Below, in pieces: positions 21,691-33,319 of a stretch of DNA of 64,000 nucleotides. Where the stretch lies: NCBI GenBank assembly GCA_026874595.1, contig CM049318.1:1745241-1809240 (forward strand), in the 5' to 3' direction. The translations under genes were made by a program, and so were the position numbers. This DNA is from Sipunculus nudus (taxonomy: Eukaryota > Annelida > Sipuncula > Golfingiida > Sipunculidae). The notes below the pieces were generated by a model. It was not told the origin of the DNA and ran no database searches. It saw nothing but the letters and a program-made list of their open reading frames with translations. The stretch's first letter is position 1. Every line of letters begins with the position of its first letter.

Positions 21691-24600
21691 TAATGTATCT
21701 AAATACTGTCAAAATGTGAACAGTGAACTAACTCATGTACAACCATATCTGCTCAGAAAGGCATATCCTTTTAGGAATCTAAAATACATAGGTTTTTCCT
21801 AATGTAATCTAGAAATATAACCCCTTATTTCACAGCTTAGGTTACCTGGTATATATACTTCTCTTCTGACTACCCTAATGTCGATACGAAACGTGAATTA
21901 TCTGAAGAAACGAAATCCTGTTGATCAGTTGCTTTTAAGTGAACCAAAAAACACCACCATCTCTTTTGTCGAAATGGTTAATTCAGGCGTCCATCAAGAA
22001 TAACCTTTCAACCATCGATTAAGAATTGATGTAATATAAAAATACGGTTAGGCAGATTATCTTAGGAAATCCTTACAATTGAAAACTTGAGTCCACAAAG
22101 ACTCGCGTTTGAACTTGAGGGTCCTGGACTTGGATTAGGACTTGGAGGTCAAGATTCGGGCCCTATCCATCTCGAGTCCTCTCGAGTAAAAAAACTCACG
22201 TAAAGCCTTGCATTGAATACAGGAGAAAAATGGAAGATTAGGGAAAAATGGAAGATTAGGGAAAAATGGAAGATTACCAGCAAAGCTAGAGCATACTCTA
22301 CATCATCTAAATGACGTAACCTTTGTCTTGAAAAGTACTTCATTATATACCGCCCCTTAATATATGCACCCATAACAAAAGAAATGAAATCGGAGCGACA
22401 TGCAGGCATAGAACCAAACACCTACTGACCAACTACTGATCACCTGGACCAACATTCAGAAGCCCGGACTAGACCACTCAGTGTTACTGACGAGCGAGGC
22501 CCCTACGAAACAGAGCTGTCGCACACAAATAAGTGTGTTAAGTCCAGAAATGTATATGTATTGTATTAGTTGAACACTTTAAAAACCCCATGGTTTTGTT
22601 ACAATCTATATATACACTTTGGTTTGCTTCATATTCGCGGGGTAAAAATTTCGCGATCCCGGACTTTTCAGTGTTTTGCAAGTTTTCCAAATTCACGATA
22701 TAACCATATTGACCCATGGCTAACGTCGCTCATTTGAATTTTGGAATTTTTTGCAAGTGCAAAATATACTTCAATATATATAAATAAATATATTTATGTA
22801 TAAATATATCAGCATTCGAAAAGCTAAGAGGAAATAGCCTACTTACTGGTAATAATCGAACATTAAACATATGTTTGCTGAACTAATAATGTGCCCTTAA
22901 ATGGTCTATATCAAAGATGCAGGAGCCTCTAATCATCAAATATTTCTAAAGTAAAAGTATTTCGGCTATGAGACAGAAATACGTGCATAAAAAGACCATG
23001 GGAATGAATAAATACCTGTCAGAATAAGGAAGAAGGTGGATATAAACAGGAGTACGATAATATATTTAATTTATTAACTAAAATAAAATGCTGTAAAAAA
23101 AATAAAGTTTCGATTTTCAAACGAGCATAAACTAAATTTGATAACTATACATGTTATTGTTTAATACAGGAAAATTATGGCCTGAAACCATTTAATGAAG
23201 CAATGAGGGAAAAAAATGCCTTTAAGTTATATGAAAGGATACATTTGACCCACAAAGATGTGTTCAAGTTATTAATAATTCCGAAACAGGTTTAACATTT
23301 CCGGATGCATATTCAAAATAATTATATCATGGTAAAAAATACCTCCTATCATGGTTTTAATACATCATTTATGTGACGGAACATAATACAATATACAGCT
23401 ATATACTTAAGATATATATTGTCGAACAATTACATAAAATTGCAATAATTCTATACATAAAAACGGGATTGTTAATGACTTTAAGTGTCTAAATGCCATT
23501 ATTAAACCTTAAATTGTGTCAACTAGCACTTATCAAAATGTAAAATTGTATCACATTTTTTTTATTCAACAAAAAATAATAAATTTGCAATATGTAGGGC
23601 ATGGGGTTGACTGACTGAAGGTACAGCAAGACCTGAAAATTTATTTTGTAACAAATAACAGATTTTGTAACAGATAGAGGAGGTGCTCGTTTCAGGCAGC
23701 CTGACCTAGTTTCAGCCAGCTGCCCAAGCACTATAAATAACAATCCCAGCAGGCTGCATGGCAACAACACCTGTGCAGTCCTTGCCTGATGTAACATAGT
23801 CTTCTAAAACTTAAATAGAAGCTGCAGATTTTGATCAACTGCTTTCACATTTCAGATGATAAAAGTTGAAAACTTTACCAAAGGTTATTCATGATATTTG
23901 AATATTTAAAACAAACACAGAAATAGCAAACAAAGCCAATCACTTAATCTCATGTTCTATTGATGCAGGAATATAATGAACAAATGTTTGCATTAGATCC
24001 TCATTTTTTTCATTACTTTAATTTTTTTTTTCAAGTTGATAAATTTAAAACCTTTGCAACATAACATATATCTGAATAGATAAGTTGATTCACAATTCTA
24101 AATTAGATCACCATTTATCCCTAATTTTGTCAGATAACAAAACATTATGCATACACATGTTTTTTTTTCACAAAAATATATATATTTTACATATTTGCAA
24201 AAAAATATATATCACTGAAAATATTTCTTGCTTCAGAATTTAGTTTTAAATTGCACCTTTAATTATCAATAGTTTGGATCATATATTATCAAACTTAGCT
24301 TCCTGATGTGTTTAATAATATTTTGATTTATTTTCAAAGGAAATGAATTTATTTAAAACTGTAACATACAATAACTCGGTATATTATGGATTACTCATTG
24401 AATCAGAGCAGTTTTGTACAATAGAGTGGAAACAGCTTTACAACTGAGGAAATACATTTCAGAAAATAACAATTCTTGCATTACATATCGTGTCGGTTTG
24501 GGGAGGGGGTGATATGAGAATAACTGTTACCCTGTGATCCCTGCTATCCCAGTGACCCGTAACAGATCAGGTAAGCAGAGAGAACTGTACTGAATGACCT

Positions 24601-24767
24601 CCGGTGACCAAGTGGACTACCAGACAATGCAGGTGAACCTAATTAGAGCTTCCAAAAAATTCAATAACTATTCTAATTTTGGAGCTTTTGTTTTAAAAAT
24701 TTCAGATTTTAACAGATTAGATACATATGATTAGATAGGTGTACATGCTGTGAAATATAAATCTCGT
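21691..24767. other. Long AT-rich stretch, no gene recognised
   Basis: About 3 kb without a domain-bearing frame. The only repeat seen is a triplet of 18-base units at 22223-22277. A short palindromic 'cttggatta...' area near 22100-22170 was not interpretable. The stretch ends at the leader copy that precedes the Gypsy element. Confidence 0.4.
22223..22277. repeat. Short tandem repeat, 18 bp x 3
   Basis: 'ggaaaaatggaagattag' is repeated three times in tandem. The period is a multiple of three, so a minus-strand frame reads a six-residue FHFSLI repeat; there is no other sign of coding. Confidence 0.85.
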
Positions 24768-24902
24768 TTTGACGAGGGGGCCTAAGATTCCCTGTTGACA
24801 TCTTAACTTGTCACATGCCTGGCCTCTACAGGCAACTAGCACTACACAAACAAAACCCTGACAACCTAGCTTCTGTTCCTGTGTTTAACCCTTGTTACAG
24901 GT
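24768..24902 (+). repeat. Leader-like block, present inverted at 33320-33442
   Basis: 'ttttgacgagggggcct' through 'ttctgttcctgtgtttaac' matches the reverse complement of 33320-33442 at about 80 percent by eye. It lies immediately upstream of the gag start of the Gypsy element. It could be the element's untranslated leader or an independent repeat. Confidence 0.75.
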
Positions 24903-24926
24903 TGCAGGATGTATTAATATCTTAAC

Positions 24927-26165
24927 ATGGCAGATTTAAAACCTGAGACTTTTGTTGAAGATCCCGACCCTGTTCAACTTGAACAGTTGAAAGTTGCGTT
25001 TGGGACAACACTTAGGGCTAAGTGTGAAAAATGCTTTGAGAAAGCCTGATATCATTGCTAAAATCGTGCAAGATCTAGTGAGTAAAGGTTTTATTGAAGA
25101 CAGCAAAGTGGAAACATAAAAAATTACAGTCTTGCTATGCAGTTGGAATTAAAAAAAGTTAGAATTACAACATGAGTTAGCATTTAAAGAGAGGGAGAAA
25201 CATGAAAGGTTAGAAAGGGAACGACTAGAAAAAGATAAGAAATTGAGTCAAAACCACTGGAGTTAGAAAGACTTAAACTAGAACATAGTCTACGTGCTGC
25301 CCCAACTCACAGTTTGATGTTATTAAACACATTAGACTTGTCCCACCTTTTCAAGAAAAAAGAGGTTGATAAATATTTCTTACATTCTTTGAAGGTAGCT
25401 GAAAACTTAAAATGGCATTAGGAAAGTTGGACTATGCTATTACGAAGTGTATTGACTGGCAAGGCCAGAGAAATTTATACAGAGCTTTCAGTAGAAGCCG
25501 CTGCTGCCAGGTTAAATGGTTTATCCTTAAAGGTTATCAGTTAGTTCCGGAGGCTTACCGCCAGAAATTCAGAAATTTGGTAAAGCGCAAAGAACAGACC
25601 TATGTTGAATTTGCTAGGACTAAAGAGCAGTTGTTTGATCGCTGTTGTAGTTCTAAAAATGTGATGAAAGATTATGGAAATTTGCGCCAGTTTGCTTGAA
25701 GAATTTAAGGGCTGCATTAACGCAGATTTTAAAACTTTTTTCTGAATGAGAAAAGTCCTGAAACAGTTGCCATTTTACTGCTCAATTAGCTGATGATTAT
25801 TCATTAACACACAAAATGTCCTTTACTAGCAAATAAAACGAGTAATTTCCAAACAAGAATGAAAATCACTATGGTCAAAAGAAGTTTAAAGCACAGTTAC
25901 CCAGTACTAGTAGTCCTGATAGTTCAACAAAGTCCATTGCTACACCTCAGTCCACGTCGAAAGTGTCTGAGTCAAACAAAGACCAGTCATTTTCAAAGAA
26001 AATCTGTATTTACTGCAAAAAGGAAGGTCATCTTATAGCTGACTGCTGGAACTTGCAAATAAACCGAAGAGCAAACCTTCAAGCTCTTTTCATGTTAATA
26101 AGGGGTGCAACTCCTTTATTGACTATAATAAAGAGTTTGATGCTACTGACTCCAAAGAAGAATCC
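24927..26165 (+). pseudogene. gag of a Gypsy (Gmr1-like) retrotransposon, broken
   Basis: Begins with an ATG at 24927 (MADLKPETFVEDPDPVQLEQ). It continues through charged helical sequence and a capsid-like region ('VPEAYRQKFRNLVKRKEQTY', 'FARTKEQLFDRC', about 25540-25650). A CX2CX4HX4C zinc knuckle (CIYCKKEGHLIADC) is at 26005-26046. Gag forms the particle and binds RNA through the knuckle. Multiple stops and frameshifts (for example near 25050, 25120, 25240, 25410 and 25700) break it. The downstream order of domains identifies the element. Confidence 0.8.
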
Positions 26166-26422
26166 ATAACTTGCGGGGTAAATACTTATTTGATTCCGGT
26201 GAGTTATTGAATAAGGCTAGGTCCTATCAAGACTCCTGCGAGGAGTATCCACTAAATAAGGCTAAGTCCTTTTATGACTCTTGTGAGAGTATGACAAACA
26301 GAAGTTTGTTTCTGCCTAGCAAAATTCCTCTGTTGACTCCCATGAGGAGTTTTATTCAAATAGTTCTTTGTTTGATGATACTGAGGTAGTAGATTCCTCT
26401 CCTGACACTGAAATGGAGTTAT

Positions 26423-26638
26423 TTGAGTAATTCATACATCATGGTTTTGTATCACTTTCAAGTGATTTTTTTTTCAGATAACCCTATTCGAATTTTGAGG
26501 GACACTGGTTCAGGCCAAATTCTCATTTTAGCAAACACTTTGCCTTTTTCTAATAGGTCCTTTACTGGTGCCGTGCACTTGTTAACGGTGTGTTTTCAGA
26601 CAGGCACACTTAAGTTCCGTTTCACAGTATACATTTAA
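26423..26638 (+). pseudogene. Aspartic protease remnant of the Gypsy element
   Basis: An aspartyl protease active-site motif reads 'LRDTGSGQILIL', with DTG at 26501-26509, followed by a short hydrophobic tail. In intact elements this enzyme matures the polyprotein. The frame stops at 26638 and the flanking polyprotein is in other frames. Confidence 0.7.
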
Positions 26639-27029
26639 AGTCAGATTTGATTTCTGGGAATATTACTGTTGGCATAAGAGCTACTTTTACTACCCTTTAA
26701 GGGAATTCAGTTGCTGCTAGGCGATGATGTTGCAGATGACAAAGTACAGCCTGTACCAAAAGTGACAGAAAGGCCGTCACTTGATCAGGACACTGATCCG
26801 GAAAGTCCTTCAAGTGCTGTTACTAGATCTATGGCCTAGAAAACCACACATGAGGATAATGGTCCAGATAATAACACTCTGGGAGTCACTAGTGACTCGT
26901 CTAATGACTCGCCCGTACAGGACGCAGGATCTTCAAGGTCAGAACTTATCACGGAACAGCATAAGGACCCTGATATTTCATGCTTGTTTCCCAGGACAGT
27001 TTCTAAAGACGAACTGTCACAAAACCAAG

Positions 27030-28130
27030 TTTGTTTCTTTGTTTAAAATGAAGTGCTTACGCGTAAATGGCGATCACCTGATGTATGCGCTGATGATGAG
27101 TAGGCCATCAAACATCAAATAGTAATGCACAAAAGCTATCGCAATGAAATTCTAAGCATTGCACATGAGGCTCCTTTGTCTGGCCATTTCGGTATATATA
27201 AAACTTATCAGAAACTTAGTACACACTTCTATTGGCCTGACATCAAGCCAAATGTTCTACAATATTGTAAATCATGCCACGCATGCCAAATGTTAGGCAA
27301 GCCAAATCTAAATCCCCCTAAAGCGCCACTCAGGCCTATTCCTGCCTTCGAGGAACCATTTAGTAGGATTATTGTTCATTGTGTTGGACCACTGCCCAAA
27401 ATAAAATCTGGACATGAATACTTGCTGACAATTATGTGCGCATCTGCCACGTTCCCTAAAGCAATACCAATGTGCAAAATTAATGCCAAAAGTATTGTCA
27501 AGGCTCTGACCAAGTTTTTTTACAACATTTGGATTACCAAAATCTGTCCTGTCTGACCAAGGGTCTAATTTTATGTCTGGCTTATTTCAGCAAGTTATGC
27601 TTGAGCTAGGTATAAAACGGTACAGCATTTCGCCATACCATCCTGAAAGTCAGGGCGCCTTCGAGCGTTTTCGCCAGACATTAAAATAAATATATGATAA
27701 GTACCTATTTCTATGACTTACAGAAAGACAAGGATGAAGGAATCCACCCATTGCTGTTTGCTGTCAGATAATCCTTTCAAGAGGACTTGGGTTTCAGTGC
27801 CTTTGAACTAGTTTTTGAAAACTCAGTTCGCGGTCCATTAAAACTGCTTAAAGAAAAACTCTTGTTTGAAAATCCTGATTCTCTAAGTTTATTGCAGTAT
27901 GTCTCAGACTTTCGCACTAAATTACACGATGCTTGTGAGATTACAAAGTCTAATCTAAAACTGCACAAAGTAAATTGAAAACAAAGTATGACAAGCACAG
28001 TGTAAGTAGGCAGTTTGAGCCTGTTTAAAAGGTCCTTGTCTTAATACCTACCCCTGGTAGACCTCTGCAAGCTAGGTATTTTGGTCCTTACATTGTTGAC
28101 AAGAAATTCAGTGATTTAATTACATAATGT
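27030..28130 (+). pseudogene. Integrase of the Gypsy element, upstream of RT
   Basis: An H2C2 zinc-binding region (HEAPLSGHFGIYKTYQ...CKSCHAC, about 27155-27295) precedes the catalytic core. The first core segment reads 'IIVHCVGPLPK', with His where the family has the first catalytic Asp. After a frameshift in a T-run (about 27525) the core resumes with 'SDQGSNFMSGLF' and 'YHPESQGAFERF', so the second Asp and the Glu remain. A GPY/F-type module ('RYFGPYIVDKKFSD', about 28068-28110) ends it. Several frame breaks (27525, 27690, 27770, 27975, 28025) make it inactive. Position before RT is the notable feature; Ty3/Gypsy elements normally carry integrase after RNase H. Confidence 0.83.
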
Positions 28131-29458
28131 TAACACAAGATAGGCGTCAGAAAAATCAACTGTGCCATGTTAACATATTGGAACAATATTGTGACAGAAA
28201 TAGCACATCAGATGTTGTACATAATGTTACTGCTGTTATTTGTGTTAAAACTGACCCTGACCCAGTTAAAGTAGATACTGATTGTAAGTGTGATGTAGAA
28301 ATTCAGTCTAGAACAATACCACTAAAAAACTCAGACGTGCTAAACAACCTGGTAGCCAACTGTAACACCCTACCGCAAAACAACAACAAGAGTTCAAGAA
28401 CCTGCTGCAGAATTATAGACATTTGTTTAGTAACATTCCAGGGATCAATGATTGTATTAATAGAGTCGGTAGCTCCAGATATGTCTCCAAGTTTGACTTG
28501 CTAAAAGGATTCTGGCAAGTTCTGTTGACAGAACGATCGAAATACGTGTCCGCATTTGTGACGTCGCAAGGACTGTACCAGTATAACGTTATGCCATTTG
28601 GCATGAAGAACTCGCCAGCCACGTTCAAGCGCCTCATCCATATGGTTGTCAAGTACATTCAGGGCTGGGACGCATATATTGATGACCTCGTCGTGTACAG
28701 CGACACCCGGGAGAAACATCTGCAAATTCTTCGCAACCTCTTCGAAAGACTCAGCGAAGCAAGTGTGACTGTCAATTTAGTCAAATCTGAGTTTTGTCAT
28801 GCACAAGTAATAATTTAGGGTCATATTGTAGGGCAGGGTCAAGTAAAACATTTTGATGCCAAAATAAGTGCTATTTCTGCATTTCCTAGACCAGAAAACA
28901 AAAAGCAAATAATGCGTTTTCTGGTATGGTTGATACTACAGGAAGTTTTGTCGACATTTTTCTGCTGTAGCTGAACCTTTGACTAATTTGTTAAAGAAGA
29001 AACAAAAGTTTGTATTGAATGTTCAGTGTAAAAAAGCATTTCAGAATTTGAAAGCAATTCTGCAAATTTCAACAGTTTAAGCAGCTTCAGACTTTTCTGT
29101 ACCTTTTAAGTTAGCTGTAGATGCTAGTAATACTGCTGTTGGTGCTGTTTTGTTACATAAAGGCACTGATGGCATAGATCATCCAACCTGTTATTGTTTC
29201 AAAAAGTTTATTGCAAATTAAAACCACTACTGAAAAAGATTTTTTTGGCTTTGATTTTGGCATTCCAACATTTTTAGGTTTATGTTACTTCATCAGTCAA
29301 GCCTATCATTCTCTTCAGTGATCAAAATCCTTCACGTTCATGAACAAGTTGACGTGTAGAAGTTTTCTTGTTTTTTTTTTAACCGTATTACAATCTTGAA
29401 ATCAGACACGTTAAAGGGAAAGACAATGTACTTGCTGATTGCTTATCGAGATGTTTAT
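28131..29458 (+). pseudogene. Reverse transcriptase and RNase H of the Gypsy element
   Basis: After 'LCHVNILEQY' (end of the integrase region, about 28155-28185), the polyprotein reads into 'HLFSNIPG', then directly into 'INDCINRVGSSRYVSKFDLL'. The first part of RT, perhaps about 100 residues, is therefore missing. RT motifs 'FVTSQGLYQYNVMPFGM' (about 28555-28610) and the catalytic YIDD (28675-28686) follow. 'GHIVGQGQVKHFDAK' comes after a stop at 28816. RNase H shows 'FKLAVDAS' and 'GAVLL' (about 29105-29155), and near the end 'RHVKGKDNVLADCLSR' (about 29408-29455). Stops are frequent after 28880. Sequence character is Ty3/Gypsy; the gene order matches the Gmr1-like group. Confidence 0.85.
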
Positions 29459-29592
29459 GAAATCTTGTAAAGGAGATATTTTTGTAATGTTGTAAATTAG
29501 ATGATTTTTTAAATATTGTAAAAGTTAATTATTTTGATCACAAAAGAAGGTTTTGTGAGAAAACATTTTTTTTTTTCTTACAAGAGCGGGAG

Positions 29593-30512
29593 TGTAACAG
29601 GTTTCCCCTTTATTATGCGCTGTTGACATTCTGATTCGTATTAGGCAGGCCCTGGTTTTTTTTTCTGCACAGGAGTGTTACATGTATTACAGGTGCCCTT
29701 TTTATTGTGTGAAGCGGTATTGCATGTGTTTCTTTTCTTGTGCGCAGGGGTGCTCCATGTTGACATTTGGTTCGTGTGCTACGCGTAGCACATTTTGTAG
29801 CGGCCTCGCCTGGCCGGATGTTGCAGGCTCGGTTTAATCCGCATTGGTTCAACCCTCGCGTATAGATTCTTTGTACTAGTATGTTATTTGAGCATGTTTA
29901 TTATGTTAGGTTCTTTAGATTGTTCGAGAAATGGAAAATTCTTGGCTTGGGGCGAGAAGTTATAAATAGGGGGCTGTGTTTTACAGCCGAGAGAGAGGTG
30001 AGAGAATATTCCAGTGGACACAGAAGCGTGTATGTCAGTTTGTGGGACCTATAAGTGCAGCAATTATAGATTTTCTTCTGGATTTGTGACAAATCTTATT
30101 TGATCTTTAGTTTACTTTCGGAATTGTTACAAGAGCTTTACGTTGGACTGTTATTCTCCGAGAGAATTGTTGTGAACTGTTCGTCCGGCTTATACATTTT
30201 AAAGTACTTGTCGCTGTGACAGTGGTGGTATCAAGGTACTGTGCACTTTGTTTATTAGGCTGTGTGATTATACTGATATGCTGTTATACTGTTGTTGTCC
30301 TGTGTAATTGTATTGATTAAGTGTATTGTAATGTTAGGGTTGTTTTAAGAATAAGATATAGTTATGTGTTAACAAAAAAACACTGACTTCTTTATTCATT
30401 CCCCTAGACATTTCACGCTGCCTAGTGTTACGGAATCTGATTGTTTTTATCTCCATCACAAAATTTATGTTCATCTCGCATACGTGATCTGTTGGTATTA
30501 GGTTCCGTGACA
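29593..30512 (+). mobile_element. LTR copy 1 (3' LTR of the Gypsy element)
   Basis: A 920-base segment starts TGTAACAGG directly after the purine tract and ends TTCCGTGACA. It contains a TATA box, GA-rich transcribed leader, 'ctgtgacagtggtggtatca' (also in copies 2 and 3), an AATAAG-type polyadenylation region near 30345, and 'cacgctgcctagtgttac' near the end. Confidence 0.8.
29961..29968 (+). promoter_or_regulatory. TATA box of LTR copy 1
   Basis: TATAAATA is followed by 'ggggctgtg', a context conserved at the same place in LTR copies 2 and 3. It is the likely element promoter. Confidence 0.65.
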
Positions 30513-30514
30513 CA

Positions 30515-31212
30515 TGTGTCTGTAGGCAAACATAGTTCGTTGCCCTTGGACACGTGCGAGCTTGCCTGGCTCGCGTGTGGGATCTGAAGTGTAGAAACAC
30601 AGCTTTCTTTGTTCTAGATGTTTCAAGTGTGTTCCTGTATCGTGTGTATGTTCTTTGGAGTTTTCCATTTCTAGTATTTTCGGGAAAAAAAGTTATAAAT
30701 AGGGGCTGTGTTTAGAGCGAAGAGAGAGAAAAAGTTCCAGCAGACACGGAAGAGTGTGAGTCAGTTTTAAAACCTTTCCGCTCATTGCAAATCTTATAAA
30801 TATTCTTCGAAATTTGTAACGGATTTTATACAGTTGTCAGTTTGCCTTTGGGGTTATTGTCAGAAATTCACTTTTGGATAACAACAGATTGATTTCGAGA
30901 TTACATTGGACCATTATTCTCCGAGAAGATTAACGTGAACTGTTCATCTGTATTATATGTTTTGAAGAATTTGTTAAGCTGTGACAGTGGTGGTATCAAG
31001 AATTAAAGCCTAGGATCCGGACACTCTGGTACTGTACACTTTATTTGTTATACTGTGTAATATACTTTTATACTGTTGTTATAGTGTATAATTGTATTGA
31101 TTTAGTGTTTTGTAATGTTAGGATTGTTTTAAGAATAAATTTTAATTTATTCATTTCCTAGACATTTCACGCTGCCTAGTGTAACAGAATCTGATTGCTT
31201 TTATCTCCGTAC
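30515..31212 (+). mobile_element. LTR copy 2, 3'-truncated
   Basis: It follows copy 1 with almost no spacer and shares, in order, the TATA region (30694-30701), 'ctccgagaagatt', 'gctgtgacagtggtggtatca', 'actctggtactgtacac', an AATAAA at about 31132 and 'cacgctgcctagtgt'. It breaks off at 'ttatctccgtac', where the palindromic element begins. The last 70 bases present in copies 1 and 3 are missing. Confidence 0.75.
30694..30701 (+). promoter_or_regulatory. TATA box of LTR copy 2
   Basis: TATAAATA followed by 'ggggctgtgtttagagc', matching copies 1 and 3. Confidence 0.6.
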
Positions 31213-32466
31213 TTGACAGTTGGGACTCATTTCTGATTTTCTCTTGAAAACTAAATTTTTAAGAGCAATAATTTGCTATGCGGATAACAAAATAATTAGC
31301 GATATTTAAATTTAGCATATTAATACCACAACAATAAGCTACATTCGATGTTCGCATTAGAATATCGATCATCACACAAATCAACGACATTTGATATTCA
31401 CAAACGGAATTCGGACGCTTGGGTTGTTCGACAACCTGGTCAGTAGGGGGCATATCGAATATCACACAAATCAGCGATATTCGATTATTACCAGCGATTA
31501 TCTCAAAAACCACATAAATTGGTGATATTCGATATACGATATTCGGATGAGACATTTCGGCAGAAAATATCGGCGCTCGGCTAGTCCGACACCCTTAAGG
31601 AGCGCGCTGGGCTGAAATCCCAGATTACGGCAACCTGTAGCTATTCGATAAAATTAAACATCTGGAGTCATTCGGCTAGTTCGATGGGCAATGATGGGCA
31701 ATGACCATAGATAGTCGAACGCCAGTATGACACAGACAAGAGACATTCGCATGCGAATATCAAATATCAAACAAATCAGGGATATTCAATATATATGCTT
31801 GCAGTTTTCGTTTGTCTGCGTGATATTGGCGTTCAGTTATCTAAGGCCATGGCCCATCACTGCCCAATGGTCGTGTTGTCGAACTAGCCGAGCACCGATA
31901 GATTTGCCCAAATGTCGCATGCGAAAAGCGAATGTGACTCTTGAATAAGATTTTTTTTTTAATTTCCATGCGAATGTCAAATGTCGCTGATATAACTGAT
32001 ATTCGAAATTTGCAGGCGAATGTCGCTTGTGTGTTTGATATTGGCGTGCAAATATCTAGGGTCATGGCCCATCATTGCTTTGAAATTTATGAACTAAGTC
32101 TCAAAGTTGACCAGGTGTCGAACTGGTTGAGCGCCCATAGTTTTCCCGAATTTCGCTGGTGAATATCGAATTTCGCTGCTTTGTGCGATAATCGATATTC
32201 TAATGCGAGTATCGAATGTAGATTATTGGTGTAGTATTGATATGCTAAATTAAAATGTCGCAGAGGGTGTTACTGTGAATATCGAATGTCGCTGCTTTGT
32301 GCGATAATCGATATTCTAATGCGAGTATCGAATGTAGGTTATTGGTGTAGTATTGATATGCGAAATTAAAATGTCGCTAAATATTTTGTTTTTCCGCAAA
32401 GCAAATTAATGCTCATAACATAATTTGAAATTTTAGGAGAATCAGAAGTGAGTCCCCTTTGTCCAG
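31213..32466. mobile_element. Palindromic element with long terminal inverted repeats
   Basis: The left arm (about 31213-31410) reads in reverse complement as the right arm (about 32275-32466). Shared words from the outer end inward are GGGACTCA, 'ttctgatt', 'aatttgct', 'gcgga', 'aaacaaaata', 'ttagcga', 'taatac', 'acattcgat', 'gcattagaatatcgat' and 'cacaaa'. The interior (31410-32160) holds further inverted segments ('gttgtcgaactagcc' against 'ggctagttcgat'). No transposase was seen, so it is a non-autonomous or foldback-type element. It lies between LTR copies 2 and 3. Confidence 0.8.
32161..32393 (+). repeat. Tandem duplication of about 116 bp in the right arm
   Basis: 'tcgctgctttgtgcgataat' and the following 'cgatattctaatgcgagtat', 'cgaatgtag', 'ttattggtgtagtattgata' occur twice, offset by about 116 bases. 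The first copy ends in 'gcagagggtgttactg', a word that reappears at 32503 at the start of LTR copy 3. Confidence 0.9.
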
Positions 32467-32511
32467 CCGAAATACCTGCCAACTAGCTTAGTTCTAAGTA
32501 CATGCAGAGGG

Positions 32512-33319
32512 TGTTACTGGTGTCTCTTTTATTGTGAGTTGTTGACATTCTGTTTCGCTCAGGCTCTGGGCGTCAATTGCTGTGGCGTGTAGAGACACAG
32601 CGCTCGGTGTAATACGTAATGGGTGAACCCTGGAGTGTAAAGACCCAGCGCTCGTGCTAATCACGAATTTTCAAGGCTGTTCGCGCTCTATGAGCGCGTG
32701 TCTTGTATTGTTCTTTGGGTGCGTGTGTATTATGTATTGATGTGTTCTTTGGATTGTTTGTAAAATAGAAGTTTCTAGGCTTTGGGGTGAGAAGCTTTAT
32801 ATAGGGGCTGTGTTTAGAGCCCAAGAGAAGGAGAGAGAAAATTTCCAGCGGACACGGAAGAGTTTGAGTCAGTTTTGGACCTATCCGATAATTGCAGTTA
32901 TGTCAGGGATTCTACGAAACCCATGCAGATTTAGTGGGACTGTCTCCAGTTTGCATTCGGGATCATTACAAGAGCTTAACTTTGGACTATTTGAACTGTT
33001 TACGTGGATTATTAGTTTTAAAGGACTTGTTGAGCTGTGACAGTGGTGGTACCCAGAAAAGCCTAGCATCCGGACACTCTGGTGCTGTACATTTTATTTA
33101 TTATACTGTGTAATTGTATTTAGTGTATTGTTATGTAAGGATTGTTTAAAGAATAAAGAATAAATTATAATTATTTGTTAAATAAAAAAAAAACACTGAC
33201 TTCTTTATTCGTTCCCCTAGACATTTTACGCTGCCTAGTGTTACAGAATCTGATTTTTTTATCTCCATAACATATGCTCATCACGACTACGTGATCTGTT
33301 GTTATTAGGTTCCGTAACA
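32512..33319 (+). mobile_element. LTR copy 3
   Basis: An 808-base segment begins TGTTACTGGTGTC and ends TTCCGTAACA. It has a TATA-like 'tttatatagg' at 32797, 'gagctgtgacagtggtggta', 'cggacactctggtgctgtac', AATAAA signals near 33154-33168 and 'acgctgcctagtgttac'. It is a diverged relative of copies 1 and 2 with no internal region attached on the + strand. Confidence 0.75.

Larger units (their letters stand above)
24927..29592 (+). mobile_element. Gmr1-like Ty3/Gypsy retrotransposon, internal region
   Basis: The order gag, protease, integrase, RT, RNase H is read in one direction over 4.7 kb, and ends at a purine-rich tract (about 29560-29592) immediately before the LTR that starts TGTAACAGG. 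RT and integrase sequences are Gypsy-type, but the order is copia-type, as established for the Gmr1 group. No matching 5' LTR was found to the left of gag within the window, so the element is 5'-incomplete or rearranged. Confidence 0.82.
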
